A program made the position numbers and the translations under genes. Under the pieces are notes generated by a model that worked only from the letters and a program-made list of their open reading frames with translations, was not told the DNA's origin and searched no databases. A DNA stretch of 50,973 nt from DATJPW01 sp035506215 (GTDB lineage Bacteria; Desulfobacterota; Desulfomonilia; Desulfomonilales; Desulfomonilaceae), in contig DATJPW010000323.1 in the NCBI GenBank assembly GCA_035506215.1, positions 1-50,973 on the forward strand, in the 5' to 3' direction. This document shows, piece after piece, positions 25,039-33,735 of this stretch. The first letter of the stretch is position 1; each line of letters starts with the position of its first letter.

Positions 25039-25598
25039 TCACGACCCGGCTGCTCCATCAAAACGTCGGCCACAGCAAGGAAAAGGTCCGAATCTCGTAA
25101 CACGCCGACAAGTCGGTCCCCGTCGTATACCGGCAGGACGGTGATTCTATTTCTGTAAATAGTTTTCAGTCCTTCCAGAAGGTCCGCATCGGCTGTTATG
25201 GTTCCCCTTATCCTGAGCATCACGTCGCGGACCTTGGTTTCCGCGTTTTTTATCACCCTTGCCCTGAAGCTGAGTTTTGCTTCATCCAGATTGGCCGTAT
25301 CCGCTTGAGCGAAAGCAATTGACACACCAAGGGCCTCAAGCTTGGCGGTCAATCCGCCTGCAATTTCGGGAATAAGGACCGCCAAAATGCTCTTGAAATC
25401 CAGAATTCCCACAAGGGCGCCAGTCTCATCGAGCACCAGGATCGTTCTGTGGCCGGCCTCGGTACATTTCCCCCATTCGACCTCGCAGTAGAGTTTTCTG
25501 AGAGTTGGAACAGCGTCACCCAAAGTCTTGTCGGCTGCGGTCACGGCGTAATCACTAATAGGTACCATTAAGTCTTTGACCTTCATATTTATAGGCAT
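25035..25598 (-). CDS. CBS-domain-pair protein
   Basis: A 187-residue protein made of two CBS motifs: residues 1-75 (VKDLMVPISDYAVTAADKTL, ILVLDETGALVGILDFKSI) and about 120-180 (VRDVMLRIRGTITADADL, VLPVYDGDRLVGVLRDSDLF). It has no attached enzymatic domain. CBS pairs bind adenine nucleotides and regulate partners. It is the last gene of a minus-strand unit with the TauE/SafE exporter and its small membrane partner (46 nt gap), so it may gate that transporter; that is inference. Confidence 0.88.
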   Translation of the reverse strand: MPINMKVKDLMVPISDYAVTAADKTLGDAVPTLRKLYCEVEWGKCTEAGHRTILVLDETGALVGILDFKSILAVLIPEIAGGLTAKLEALGVSIAFAQADTANLDEAKLSFRARVIKNAETKVRDVMLRIRGTITADADLLEGLKTIYRNRITVLPVYDGDRLVGVLRDSDLFLAVADVLMEQPGRD

Positions 25599-25644
25599 GA
25601 TTTTTTTCCCTTTGCCCCAAGCTGCTTACACCGAAGCAGACTTT

Positions 25645-26073
25645 CTAGTGACCGCCTGTTCCAAGCACTCCGCTTGCCGCGACGCCCAGAATGATAACCT
25701 CCAAAATGGCGAAGAATGCATATAACTTGTCACCCTGCTTCAAGAGCATGGGCACGATGGATAGAAAGCAAAAAATGCTGACACCTGCCAGGAGTGCAAT
25801 CCCTGTGAAATTAAGAAAATCTCCGTACCCAAGCATTTTCACCCAAGACCATCCGCTTTCTATACCGGCACGGTGCAGATAATCATGGACGTCCGTTGAC
25901 CAGTAGCTCGGAATATCAGCCAGCGGAATATAAGGTTTTAAGATGCCCACAACATAAATAATATAAGTGATTAATAACAGGACCATGCCAAAGAGCATTC
26001 CTTTTTCCAGGATACTCGCGTACAGCAGTTGCTCCGGGCCTGCTTGCAGAGATCTTCGCGTCTTATCGTCCAT
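25645..26073 (-). CDS. Small integral membrane protein (DUF1634-like)
   Basis: A 142-residue protein with three clear membrane segments (MLFGMVLLLITYIIYVVGIL; FTGIALLAGVSIFCFLSIVP; YAFFAILEVIILGVAASGVL). DUF1634-type membrane proteins are often encoded beside TauE/SafE transporters; the match here rests on topology and neighbourhood. It lies 42 nt after the exporter gene. The likely role is an accessory subunit. Confidence 0.7.
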   Translation of the reverse strand: MDDKTRRSLQAGPEQLLYASILEKGMLFGMVLLLITYIIYVVGILKPYIPLADIPSYWSTDVHDYLHRAGIESGWSWVKMLGYGDFLNFTGIALLAGVSIFCFLSIVPMLLKQGDKLYAFFAILEVIILGVAASGVLGTGGH

Positions 26074-26115
26074 GAGCGCCTCCGAACCAAAATTTTGCGA
26101 CAGTCTGCGCGCAGC

Positions 26116-27072
26116 CTAAATTCCGAGGCCCTTCATGAGGGCCCTTAATCCCGAGAAGCTCAACAAACCGATCACAATCCAGCGCACCAGACCGGGTTTT
26201 GTCACTCTCAAGAGCGCTACGCCCACAAATGAGCCCAACATTATTCCAATGATAGAGGGCACGACTATCATTGGGATTACGCACCCATTGTTCATGTAGA
26301 TCCATGCCGCGGAGGTGTCGGTAATCGAAAGGAGGAACTTACTCGTGGCTACGCTGATCTTTAACGGCGCACCCATCAATAGGTTCAACACGGGCACGTT
26401 TGCCCAGCCCGCGCCTAGTCCGAACATCCCCGCCATTATTCCGATGGCCACGAATAAAATGAGTCCCTGTGGAGTACGATGTATCTTCCAATCAATGACC
26501 TGTCCTGTGCTCGCTTCCTGGTAGACGCCATAAATCCGCAAAGCCGAGGACAAACGGTCAGCGTGGGGAACATCAGGCAGCTCGGATTTTTTTGCGGTCA
26601 ACATCAGTACGCAGATCCCTAGGATTGTCACCCCGAGGGATATCTGAACAACGTTCGTAGGCAGAGCAAGACCGATCATTGCTCCGACTATGGAAAACGT
26701 TGATGCGATAAGAGCGACGGGAATCGCAAGCCGCAAGCTGGCCAAGTTCATCTTGAGTAAGCCTGGACCTGCTGCCAAGGCCCCAGCCAGAGCCACCAGA
26801 AGACCGGCGCCGCGGACAAAATCGAGATGGAACGGAAAGAAACCGCTGATTATCGGAACAAAAAGGACGCCACCGCCCACGCCCCCCAGGACCGCGGCTA
26901 TTCCCATTATGAAACATACAACCAGAAGCGTCAGCGCCCAGAACCACCATGGAGTGGAGTCTGCTGCCGGAGCGACATTTGACGACACCTCAGCGGTGGC
27001 GGGCCCTACCATTAAGTACGCCATTATAAGCAAAAGAATTACAACCAAGCACGCTTTCCCCATTCGCTCCAT
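26116..27072 (-). CDS. TauE/SafE-family anion exporter
   Basis: A 318-residue membrane protein. The N-terminus looks like a signal or first membrane helix (CLVVILLLIMAYLMVGPATA). The body has the family features: GIAAVLGGVGGGVLFVPII in the first half and the pseudo-repeat GIMAGMFGLGAGWANVPVL in the second, about eight further membrane segments and a ~45-residue loop between halves. AGGAG precedes the ATG by 7 nt. The family exports sulfite, sulfonate or other small anions; for a presumed sulfate reducer a sulfur oxyanion is plausible. First gene of the three-gene minus-strand unit. Confidence 0.88.
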   Translation of the reverse strand: MERMGKACLVVILLLIMAYLMVGPATAEVSSNVAPAADSTPWWFWALTLLVVCFIMGIAAVLGGVGGGVLFVPIISGFFPFHLDFVRGAGLLVALAGALAAGPGLLKMNLASLRLAIPVALIASTFSIVGAMIGLALPTNVVQISLGVTILGICVLMLTAKKSELPDVPHADRLSSALRIYGVYQEASTGQVIDWKIHRTPQGLILFVAIGIMAGMFGLGAGWANVPVLNLLMGAPLKISVATSKFLLSITDTSAAWIYMNNGCVIPMIVVPSIIGIMLGSFVGVALLRVTKPGLVRWIVIGLLSFSGLRALMKGLGI

Positions 27073-27189
27073 ACTAAGCTCCTGACTCTCACTTCATGGG
27101 CATGCTCGCCAAGTGCGGAATGCTGGGCCGCCGGCATTGAAACATGCCTTGTACGAGTTCGCTTTCAAACGGCGAAGATGACTTCGGTC

Positions 27190-27227
27190 AAAAATCAGCA
27201 CTGACCCAGCGTCTCGCGGGGTCAGTG
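27190..27227 (-). terminator. Rho-independent terminator of the receiver genes
   Basis: A 9-bp stem CACTGACCC (27199-27207) / GGGTCAGTG (27219-27227) with an 11-nt loop. On the minus strand it is followed by CTGATTTTTGACC, giving a T-run in the direction of the receiver genes at 27560-28454. Confidence 0.7.
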
Positions 27228-27264
27228 GCACTCGGGTGATCAATTAGCATCGGCATCGCGGCGC

Positions 27265-27292
27265 CACGGACCTGAGCGCGCTCAGGTCCGTG
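27265..27292. repeat. Perfect 28-bp palindrome
   Basis: CACGGACCTGAGCG followed directly by its exact reverse complement, with no unpaired centre. On the plus strand CCCGATTTT follows, weakly terminator-like, but no plus-strand gene ends here. It could be a protein-binding site or part of a dispersed repeat. Confidence 0.7.
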
Positions 27293-27559
27293 CCCGATTT
27301 TACACATTGTTCACTGTTCGAACGCGACCTAGTATTGAACTTTCCGACCCCTTTGTCCTTCGGCAACCAAAAAAATTAGAAGATTTGCCGCAACATGGCA
27401 AGAGATTTAGCAGAAACGCACTGGCGTCCAAGCTCATTTGACTTGGAGGTCGGATCCGGTGCCGGAGTCCACGGCGGGGGCGCCAAATAACCAGCGGCGG
27501 GAATCAGTTATTGCGGGATCAGTTATTGGGAAACGTTCTTTCAATAGAGCTTACACGTT

Positions 27560-27979
27560 TCACATTTCCCCGACGCTCTCAAGTTCCGCGCTTCTGATTC
27601 GTTCTTCGTGCTCGGATTTTAGTTTATAAGCCTTCATTATCTTGGCCACCAGATCTTCCGTATCTGAAGGCTTGATCAGATAATTGTACGCACCCAGTTT
27701 CATACCCTCGATGGCCGTTCCGACCGTGGCATGGCCAGTGAGCATTATGACCTCTACAAGGGGATTAATTTGCTTGATTTCTTTTAATGTCTGTATGCCG
27801 TCCTTGCCGGGCATAAGCACGTCAAGTATTACTACGTCGGGTTCGTGCTCTTTCAGGCACGAAACAGCATCGTCTCCGTTGAATGCCGTACTTACACTGA
27901 ATCCCCGAAACTCCAAACGTTCGGCCAGTATCTCCACGAATTCCTCTTCGTCGTCGACCAAAAGCACTTTTATATTCAA
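27560..27979 (-). CDS. CheY-like response regulator receiver
   Basis: A 139-residue single receiver domain. The chosen start is TTG 27979 (AGAAGGAAA upstream), 16 nt after the preceding receiver gene; the frame extends further upstream but that part overlaps the other gene. It has the acidic pair in LLVDDEEEF, phospho-acceptor Asp53 in VVILDVLMPG, Thr in MLTGHA and Lys in LIKPSD. The tail (KSEHEERIRSAELESVGEM) is short and charged. No DNA-binding output is present, so it acts by protein contact or phosphotransfer. Confidence 0.9.
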   Translation of the reverse strand: MNIKVLLVDDEEEFVEILAERLEFRGFSVSTAFNGDDAVSCLKEHEPDVVILDVLMPGKDGIQTLKEIKQINPLVEVIMLTGHATVGTAIEGMKLGAYNYLIKPSDTEDLVAKIMKAYKLKSEHEERIRSAELESVGEM

Positions 27980-27995
27980 AGGCTTTCCTTCTGCA

Positions 27996-28454
27996 TTATT
28001 TGCCTTTTTTTGCTTCGTCGAAGATTTCCTTCGCGGTCTGAAATTCCCCTTCTTCTGCGAAAGCAGCCGCAGCCATTGCACTTTCAAGCTTTTTCTTGTA
28101 CGCCTGCCTCAAAGTGTGTAAGAGTTTTTCAATATCCACCGGCTTCTGCAAATATTCGAAAGCTCCCAAACGGCGGGCCTCAGCCTCATCTTTTTCGGAT
28201 CCATGGCCGGTAAGTATGATGACCTGAATCTGAGGATACGCTTTTCTGACCCTCCGCAGGACCTCCAAACCGTCGATACCCGGCATTTTAAGATCGAGAA
28301 CCATGACATCCGGTATGTCATCCTCCACTCGTTGCAGAGCTTGCTCACCGTCCAAGGCCACATCGGAATCGAGGTCACGCATTTTCATGCGTTCAGAGAG
28401 TGTTTTTACGAAATCTTCCTCATCATCTACCATTAGGACTTTGAATTCTTTCAT
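27996..28454 (-). CDS. CheY-like response regulator with C-terminal AFAEEGE motif
   Basis: A 152-residue protein. The receiver has VLMVDDEEDF, Asp54 in VMVLDLKMPG, ILTGHG and Lys104 in LQKPVD. After residue 120 it carries a short extension, LESAMAAAAFAEEGEFQTAK, closely resembling two segments of the small protein at 28789-29148. No DNA-binding domain. It is followed on the same strand by a second receiver gene 16 nt away. Its partner kinase is probably that at 30384-32111 or an unlinked one. Confidence 0.9.
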   Translation of the reverse strand: MKEFKVLMVDDEEDFVKTLSERMKMRDLDSDVALDGEQALQRVEDDIPDVMVLDLKMPGIDGLEVLRRVRKAYPQIQVIILTGHGSEKDEAEARRLGAFEYLQKPVDIEKLLHTLRQAYKKKLESAMAAAAFAEEGEFQTAKEIFDEAKKGK

Positions 28455-28788
28455 GCTCTTGCTCCACTTGATTCCGTTGAGAGCGGCCCATCGGCCAGTC
28501 CTGGACCTCTCGAACTATCTATTATTGCCTCAGACAATTGACCTCATCCTGAATGGGCGTCCGAGGAACGCCCCAGCCCGCGATGTTCTGCCAAAATACG
28601 GTGTCCCCCGATCTCGCTTGTTTTCCATGAAGGAGAAATCGATTTTACAGCCGCGCATTTAGAAAACAGGCTGATCGGCCGAATTGGTCGGCCGGGAACC
28701 GCGTGCAGGGTAACAAACGCGTTACGACACCGTCAATAATTATGTAAAAGTGAAAGCTCGACCCTCCAGGTTAGAGACACCCGGGAGT
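28455..28788. other. Intergenic stretch
   Basis: Two small hairpins are visible: GGGCGT-N7-ACGCCC near 28556 and GGCCGA-N5-TCGGCC near 28678. Neither has a proper T-tract on the minus strand. A GTGTCCCCCGATC sequence near 28601 recalls the ends of the inverted-repeat elements at 512 and 1914, but no second end was found. Confidence 0.4.
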
Positions 28789-29148
28789 TTAGACTGTCAA
28801 TGTAGCGAACCGAACGCGCACGCCGGTGAGACCGATTTCTTCAAGAAAGGATGCCTGCTCGGAGGGAAGAGTCCCGTACCAGACTTTCACGTTTGTGAGT
28901 CCAACTTTTTCCAGAAAAGAGTTCTTTTTGGCGCCGGCGTCCAGTATTTCCAATGCTGTCTCTCGGCAGTCCTCTTCAGCGAAAGCACCTGCGCTAAAGT
29001 ATTTGTTAAGGGTTTCCAACAAACCAGCCCTGCTTTTAGCCTTCATAGGGCTTATACCCACCATCGCGATAGCTGTCTCATGTTCACCGGCTTCGGCAAA
29101 GGCCACAGCGGAAAGCCAATTTTCCAATTTGTCCGTCAACATACTCAT
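28789..29148 (-). CDS. Small protein with two AFAE-type repeats
   Basis: A 119-residue soluble protein with GGAGGAAG before ATG 29148. It contains LSAVAFAEAGEHETAIAMV (about 12-30) and FSAGAFAEEDCRETALEIL (about 51-69), two versions of the segment found at the C-terminus of the receiver at 27996-28454. The C-terminal part has KVGLTNVKVWYGTL and EIGLTGVRVRFATL, a second internal duplication. It sits between kinase and receiver genes on the same strand, so an adaptor role in this signalling locus is a reasonable inference. No known family recognised. Confidence 0.7.
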   Translation of the reverse strand: MSMLTDKLENWLSAVAFAEAGEHETAIAMVGISPMKAKSRAGLLETLNKYFSAGAFAEEDCRETALEILDAGAKKNSFLEKVGLTNVKVWYGTLPSEQASFLEEIGLTGVRVRFATLTV

Positions 29149-29332
29149 GCCCGCTTCCTCCGGTTTCCGTCGATTGATTGCGAAGTTCAGTTATTTCTTG
29201 ACCCTATCAGAGTGTTCAAACCCTCTCTTGAAGTATTATGTAACATAATCAGCGGGAACACAACCGTTAGCTGAGGTGCTCACCTAACCGATTTTCTTAA
29301 CCAGCCCCATTTGATTGCGCCAGTCCGCTTGT

Positions 29333-30004
29333 CTACTTATCATGGCATCCGAGGACAATAGCGAACCAGACCGGCGGAACTCCTTGTTCTAGAGTTGCAT
29401 CAAAATTTTCCGCGCATGCGATCAAAGCTTCCCATAATGGTAACGCGACAGCGTCGTTCAGTCGGTGCGGTTCAACTTCTTCGGCTCCTTTACTAGAGAA
29501 TTCAACCCTTACATTGCCGTAACTGCCGGCTATAGGTCGAATTTCGATGGCGGCGCCTGCAGAGACGACGTGCAGAAGTAGATCAATGCCCTGAAAAACA
29601 ATCATCTGCAGCTTGACTGGATCACAGGAGAGCAATATGGGTCGATCCGACGCGATGGCCTTGAGGGAAACCCGTTTTGATAAAGCAAAACGTTGACTGA
29701 GGACAACAAGTTGATCAAGTGCTTGATTTATATCTATTTGTGCCGTGGGCTGATCCGGATTATGCGCGAATTGATTCAGCGCGTTGATGAGATCCACGCC
29801 GCGAGCGACTTGTTTCCCAATCCTGGCGAGAACCGCCTGGAATTTCTCCCGAGGTGGGAAGGAACCATCGTTTGTGGCAAGTAGCAAATCTTCCAACAAG
29901 CCGGCTGATTCCCGGATGACGGCCAAGACATTTCTTATGTCATGGGTCACTCCAGCGGTTATTTTTCCCATGAACGCCGTTTCTCTTAAATCAGTATCAA
30001 TCAA
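29333..30004 (-). CDS. Histidine-kinase-like DHp protein without recognisable ATPase domain
   Basis: A 223-residue protein from TTG 30004, which overlaps the preceding receiver stop (TTGATTGA); ATG 29971 is an alternative. GKITAGVTHDIRNVLAVI has the H-box with His21 and is followed by a second helix (GVDLINALNQFAHNPDQP), a typical dimerisation/phosphotransfer hairpin. The remaining 120 residues have kinase-like spacing (LSCDPVKLQMIVFQGIDLLL resembles the N-box helix) but no N-box Asn, DxGxG or GxGxG. It may be a phosphotransfer protein or pseudokinase working with the receiver it overlaps. No membrane segment. Confidence 0.75.
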   Translation of the reverse strand: MIDTDLRETAFMGKITAGVTHDIRNVLAVIRESAGLLEDLLLATNDGSFPPREKFQAVLARIGKQVARGVDLINALNQFAHNPDQPTAQIDINQALDQLVVLSQRFALSKRVSLKAIASDRPILLSCDPVKLQMIVFQGIDLLLHVVSAGAAIEIRPIAGSYGNVRVEFSSKGAEEVEPHRLNDAVALPLWEALIACAENFDATLEQGVPPVWFAIVLGCHDK

Positions 30005-30383
30005 GCTGGCCCCCACCGGCTTTCTGGATCGCGGCCCCAATCTTCTGAATTAATTCTTCAATCTGTAACGGCTTGACCAAGAAATCAAATGCGCCCAATC
30101 GCATGCCTTCGATTCCTTCTTTAGTGCCGCCGATCCCCGTAAGAAGAATTACCTCTATGTTAGGATAATCGTGCTTAATCCTTTCGAGGACTTGCAAGCC
30201 GCCCATCCCCGGCATCATCACATCCAAGACCACCACCTGCGGCTCGGCATCCGCAACGAGACGAAGAGCTTCTTCACCGTTGTAAGCTTCATTGGTTTGA
30301 ATGCCTCTGAGACGCAATCTTTCCGCAAGAGTCGAGACAAACTCTTTCTCATCGTCCACCAGAAGCACTTTCCAGCTTTTCAT
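29997..30383 (-). CDS. CheY-like response regulator receiver
   Basis: A 128-residue single receiver with VLLVDDEKEF, Asp54 in VVVLDVMMPG, LLTGIGG and Lys in FLVKPLQ. Its ATG abuts the stop of the sensor kinase (no gap), and its own stop overlaps the next gene, so kinase, receiver and kinase-like protein are translated as one coupled unit. This makes it the probable direct partner of that kinase. No output domain. Confidence 0.92.
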   Translation of the reverse strand: MKSWKVLLVDDEKEFVSTLAERLRLRGIQTNEAYNGEEALRLVADAEPQVVVLDVMMPGMGGLQVLERIKHDYPNIEVILLTGIGGTKEGIEGMRLGAFDFLVKPLQIEELIQKIGAAIQKAGGGQLD

Positions 30384-32111
30384 CTACGTCCCCGAATCCT
30401 CCCCGGCCTTCTTGGGCAAGTAAACCGTAAACCTGGTCCCCTTTCCAATCCTACTTTGAACGTCAATGTCACCACCGAGTCTCTTGACGATTCCGTAGGT
30501 AATGGATAGTCCCAGGCCCGTTCCTCTCCCCTTTTTGGTTGTGAAAAAAGGTTCAAAAATATGTTTTAGTGTTTCTTCGGACATGCCTTGACCATTGTCC
30601 TGAAAAGTAACTCCCACGGTATCAATATCTTTTTCCCACGTAGCCACCGATACGTTTCCACCGTCCTGTACTGCAGCAAAGGCATTATTAAGAATGTTGA
30701 GAAATACCTGCTGTAACTGTCCACGATCAGAGGCTATTCGCGGTAAGTCCGGCACCAGATGCAGTCCCAGCTTGATGTTTCTATACAGGGCTTCCTTCTC
30801 AAGAAATCCTAGTACTTCCTTGATCAGCTCATTGAGATCGAGAATCTCGATCTCCACATCCATCCTCCTCGCGAAGCCGAGAAGGCGATGAGTTACAGCG
30901 CGGCAGCGTTCGACCGACTGAATTATAGATCGAATCGGCATGAGGAAAGTTTCCTTGTCAGGAAACGCCGGGGCGAATTCAATTAGGTCCTTCATGAGCC
31001 CGGCCTTTTCATTAATTATAGCGAGAGGATTATTAACCTCATGGGCAACCCCCGCGGCCAGCCGTCCGATAGAGGACAGCTTGTGTGAGTGTTCTATTTC
31101 TCTCAAAGCGAGTTCTCGTTTATCGTCACTCTGTTTCATCCGATCTATGAGCAAACCCGTCAGACGCAACACCACTATCACGATAATGGCGACGCTGATC
31201 AAGAAAACCATAAGTAACTCACTCTTAAGAGTATACCAGGACCGCAGCACTTCTCCCCTGGGCTTCAAAAGTATCAAAACAAAATCACCACGGTTGAAGT
31301 AAGCGTAAGCCATCAAGATGTCCCGTCCCTGAGGGTCCGTTAACTCGATCACATTCGGTTCATAACTCACGGGGGGGATATTCATCGGCCAAGTCTGGAG
31401 TACCTTTCCATAGAACTTGGAGCCGGTTTGGAAGATTCCTTCCCGATTTATCAAAAAAGCGTCGGTCTTGGTATCCAGTCCCATGGACGCTATGAGGTCA
31501 TCGAATCTGGTGGTATCGACAGTCACTCGGACAATCCACCATTCCCCGGATTCCGAAAAGTGCCTTACCGCCATGACGATGTGAGGAAACCGCCTATATC
31601 CCATGAATACATCGCTGATGTAAACTCCCGCGACCTTCACATGCTCAAACCATGCCTGGTCCGAGTAGTTTTTACCCTTCAACTCATAAGGGCCCGCATA
31701 GCTCACCTGGTTACCGCTGGAATCTATAAGACCGATATCTACGATGCCTTCGATTTCTTTCTTCAACACTCGAAAAATTCGCCCGAGATTTTTTTCATCC
31801 GCGAGTTCGTCGTACGTGTAAGCGGAAGCAATAAAGCTCACAGTAGACAGGCGACCCGCAAGGAAAAGTTCGAAAGAATGTTTCGTCTTGTTGATTAGGG
31901 CGCGCAGGGGGGCCAGGATCTCGTCCTTTAGGGCAGCTTGATACTGATAGTAATTGATCGCAGCCATTAGTACTAGAGGAACAATGGTTGTGACCAACAT
32001 GAGGACGGTAATATTGCGGCGCAATATTCTGTAACGTTCCGGCGAGGTCCCCTCTTCCGGAATGTCGAGAAGCCCGCTGAAGACACTGCGGACCGATCGT
32101 CTAAAATTCAT
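30384..32111 (-). CDS. Membrane sensor histidine kinase with Cache-like sensor
   Basis: A 575-residue protein from ATG 32111 (GAGG upstream; 14 more residues are possible from 32153). The first membrane helix is at about 35-52. A periplasmic ~240-residue region (GLIDSSGNQVSYAGPYELKG, YISDVFMGYRRFPH, DAFLINREGIFQTGS) has the look of a double-Cache domain. The second membrane helix is at about 298-318. The kinase core has GVAHEVNNPLAII with His357, an N-box (QVFLNILNNAF), DNGQGM and GRGTGLGLSI. It senses a small extracellular ligand and phosphorylates the receiver encoded immediately after it. Confidence 0.93.
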   Translation of the reverse strand: MNFRRSVRSVFSGLLDIPEEGTSPERYRILRRNITVLMLVTTIVPLVLMAAINYYQYQAALKDEILAPLRALINKTKHSFELFLAGRLSTVSFIASAYTYDELADEKNLGRIFRVLKKEIEGIVDIGLIDSSGNQVSYAGPYELKGKNYSDQAWFEHVKVAGVYISDVFMGYRRFPHIVMAVRHFSESGEWWIVRVTVDTTRFDDLIASMGLDTKTDAFLINREGIFQTGSKFYGKVLQTWPMNIPPVSYEPNVIELTDPQGRDILMAYAYFNRGDFVLILLKPRGEVLRSWYTLKSELLMVFLISVAIIVIVVLRLTGLLIDRMKQSDDKRELALREIEHSHKLSSIGRLAAGVAHEVNNPLAIINEKAGLMKDLIEFAPAFPDKETFLMPIRSIIQSVERCRAVTHRLLGFARRMDVEIEILDLNELIKEVLGFLEKEALYRNIKLGLHLVPDLPRIASDRGQLQQVFLNILNNAFAAVQDGGNVSVATWEKDIDTVGVTFQDNGQGMSEETLKHIFEPFFTTKKGRGTGLGLSITYGIVKRLGGDIDVQSRIGKGTRFTVYLPKKAGEDSGT

Positions 32112-32447
32112 CCCGGCCTCGAAATATTGTCTGCCGCTATGGGTTTCAAGCAACTAGTCGCCCATTGCTTATGCAAGAGCAAGCTTTATCGTTTCCTGGC
32201 ACATACACACATATCACAAAAACTGCAAAAAAGAATATGGTATAATCCTGACAACAATCACTGGAAGCCGCTCGATTCTGTGCTCAAAACGGTTTTTGTC
32301 AATGACGATGGACGGGGGGCATGACACTGCTTAAATTTTCATTGGGGATGTGAAACAGCGAAAGATGGCAGTTTCTCCGATGCAGGCGGCGCGGTCAAAC
32401 ATCAAGGTTGTCATTAGGCGAAATGCCAAGAGAGGAGATATCTTGTC
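32112..32447. other. Divergent intergenic region
   Basis: Between the sensor-kinase gene (minus) and the PhoU-like gene (plus). A TATAAT at about 32242 faces the plus strand. No operator, RNA gene or small frame was convincing. Confidence 0.4.
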
Positions 32448-33170
32448 GTGAAAGACAAACACGTCTTTTTTAATCCCCTTCGGATAATAAGCCCGAAACT
32501 GGATTCCGAAGCCGCGAGACTTGAGGATCTACATCAACAGCCGGTTTCCGAAACCTTCACGCTTGAAGAAGGCTTGATAATCTCTTTGAGCAAAATAATC
32601 GAGATGATTCGCCTTATTCGTGAGGCGTACGCGGCGACCTGCGACCAGAAAGACCTCATCGGTTGGGATAAACTGGCGCTCGAGGTGGACCAGCAACAAC
32701 AATTGCTTCTGACAAATTTGACGTGCTCCACGACCATTCCTGCGAGGGAGTGCAAAGCTTTCATTTTGTTCCCCGACCACTTGGGGCGGGTCGGCAACTA
32801 TTTGGAGCGCATTGGAAATTGCTGGCAGATCAAATGCGCCGATGATCTGAATTTCAGTGATATGGCCAATGAGGAGATCGAACAAACCTTCAAGCTGATG
32901 ATGGACATGATGATAAACTTCCGAGATACGCTCATTGCTCCGAACAGGTTCCTGCTGGAACACGTGGTGGCGCAGTCAAAACATCTTGATGAAATATGCC
33001 AGGACTGGCAGTTGGCCCACGTCGAGCGTTTGCTAAACGGAACTTGCGCGCCTCGTGCATCTTCCGTTTATCTAGACGTGCTGGAATCGGCCCAATCTCT
33101 CAGTAGGCACGTCAAAGACATGGCTGAAAAGATGCTTGGATTTGTGGAACTATCTCAAAAGGAGAACTGA
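32448..33170 (+). CDS. PhoU-like helical protein
   Basis: A 240-residue soluble, all-helical-looking protein starting at GTG 32448 (GGAG upstream). The pattern SKHLDEICQDWQLAHVERLL, then GTCAP, SVYLDVLESAQSL and HVKDMAEKML resembles the E/D-rich helical repeat of PhoU and PhoU-like tails of Na/Pi cotransporters, which bind metal clusters and regulate transport. The usual PhoU EExxD motifs are not obvious, so the assignment is tentative. It is followed by a UspA gene (97 nt). Both may be stress- or phosphate-related. Confidence 0.6.
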   Translation: MKDKHVFFNPLRIISPKLDSEAARLEDLHQQPVSETFTLEEGLIISLSKIIEMIRLIREAYAATCDQKDLIGWDKLALEVDQQQQLLLTNLTCSTTIPARECKAFILFPDHLGRVGNYLERIGNCWQIKCADDLNFSDMANEEIEQTFKLMMDMMINFRDTLIAPNRFLLEHVVAQSKHLDEICQDWQLAHVERLLNGTCAPRASSVYLDVLESAQSLSRHVKDMAEKMLGFVELSQKEN

Positions 33171-33267
33171 TATTTGAGCTGAAGCAGGCCGCAATCAAGG
33201 AGCCCGTCCGGATCTTCCCACCGGAACCTGATCTGTTGTCGGGAATTCAGGAAAGGAGGTTACGATA

Positions 33268-33735
33268 ATGGTTCCGAAGAAAATCCTTGTCTGCACGGAT
33301 TTTTCGGAAAATTCCGTGCCCGCACAGGCCTCTGCACTGGAATATGCTAAGGCCTTTAAGGCCGAACTATTGATTCTCCATGTAGTTAACTCACGCCTGC
33401 TTGGATACCCAACATTGGAAGACAGGATCCCTGTGGACATGGGCTTACTCAAGAAGAACATCGAAGAAGGTGTCCGGCAAGAACTTGATTTGATAGTTAA
33501 AGACTGCAAAAGCGAACTAAAACGGGTTAGGGCTTTTTTCCGAACCGGCGCGCCGGCCGAGGAGATCGCGCGGGCCGTGGATGAAGAGTCGGTTGACCTC
33601 GTGATCATGGGAACGCATGGCTGGAGCGGGCTTAAGCATCTCGTTCTCGGCAGCACAGCCGAAAATGTAGTAAGGACCGCGAATTGTCCGGTACTGACGG
33701 TGAGATCAGGCCCCAAGCAACAAGTTGAGCGCTGA
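33268..33735 (+). CDS. Universal stress protein (UspA family)
   Basis: A 155-residue single Usp domain with excellent AAAGGAGG upstream. Seen: KILVCTDFSENS (strand 1, ATP-binding Asp), ILHVVNSRL, VDLVIMGTHGWSGLKHLVLG and STAENVVRTANCPVLTV. The G-x2-G-x9-G-S motif is complete, so it belongs to the ATP-binding type. Cytoplasmic; helps survival under stress or energy limitation. The exact trigger is not evident. Confidence 0.95.
   Translation: MVPKKILVCTDFSENSVPAQASALEYAKAFKAELLILHVVNSRLLGYPTLEDRIPVDMGLLKKNIEEGVRQELDLIVKDCKSELKRVRAFFRTGAPAEEIARAVDEESVDLVIMGTHGWSGLKHLVLGSTAENVVRTANCPVLTVRSGPKQQVER

Larger units (their letters stand above)
27073..27559. other. Intergenic region with terminator and perfect palindrome
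   Basis: Holds the minus-strand terminator at 27190-27227 and the 28-bp palindrome at 27265-27292. No gene is convincing. The AT-rich part near 27300-27400 shows no clear promoter. Confidence 0.5.

Noticed and set aside
28595..28620. Possible third copy of the inverted-repeat element
   Set aside because: Only a GTGTCCCCCGATC-like match to one end; no partner end or interior blocks found.
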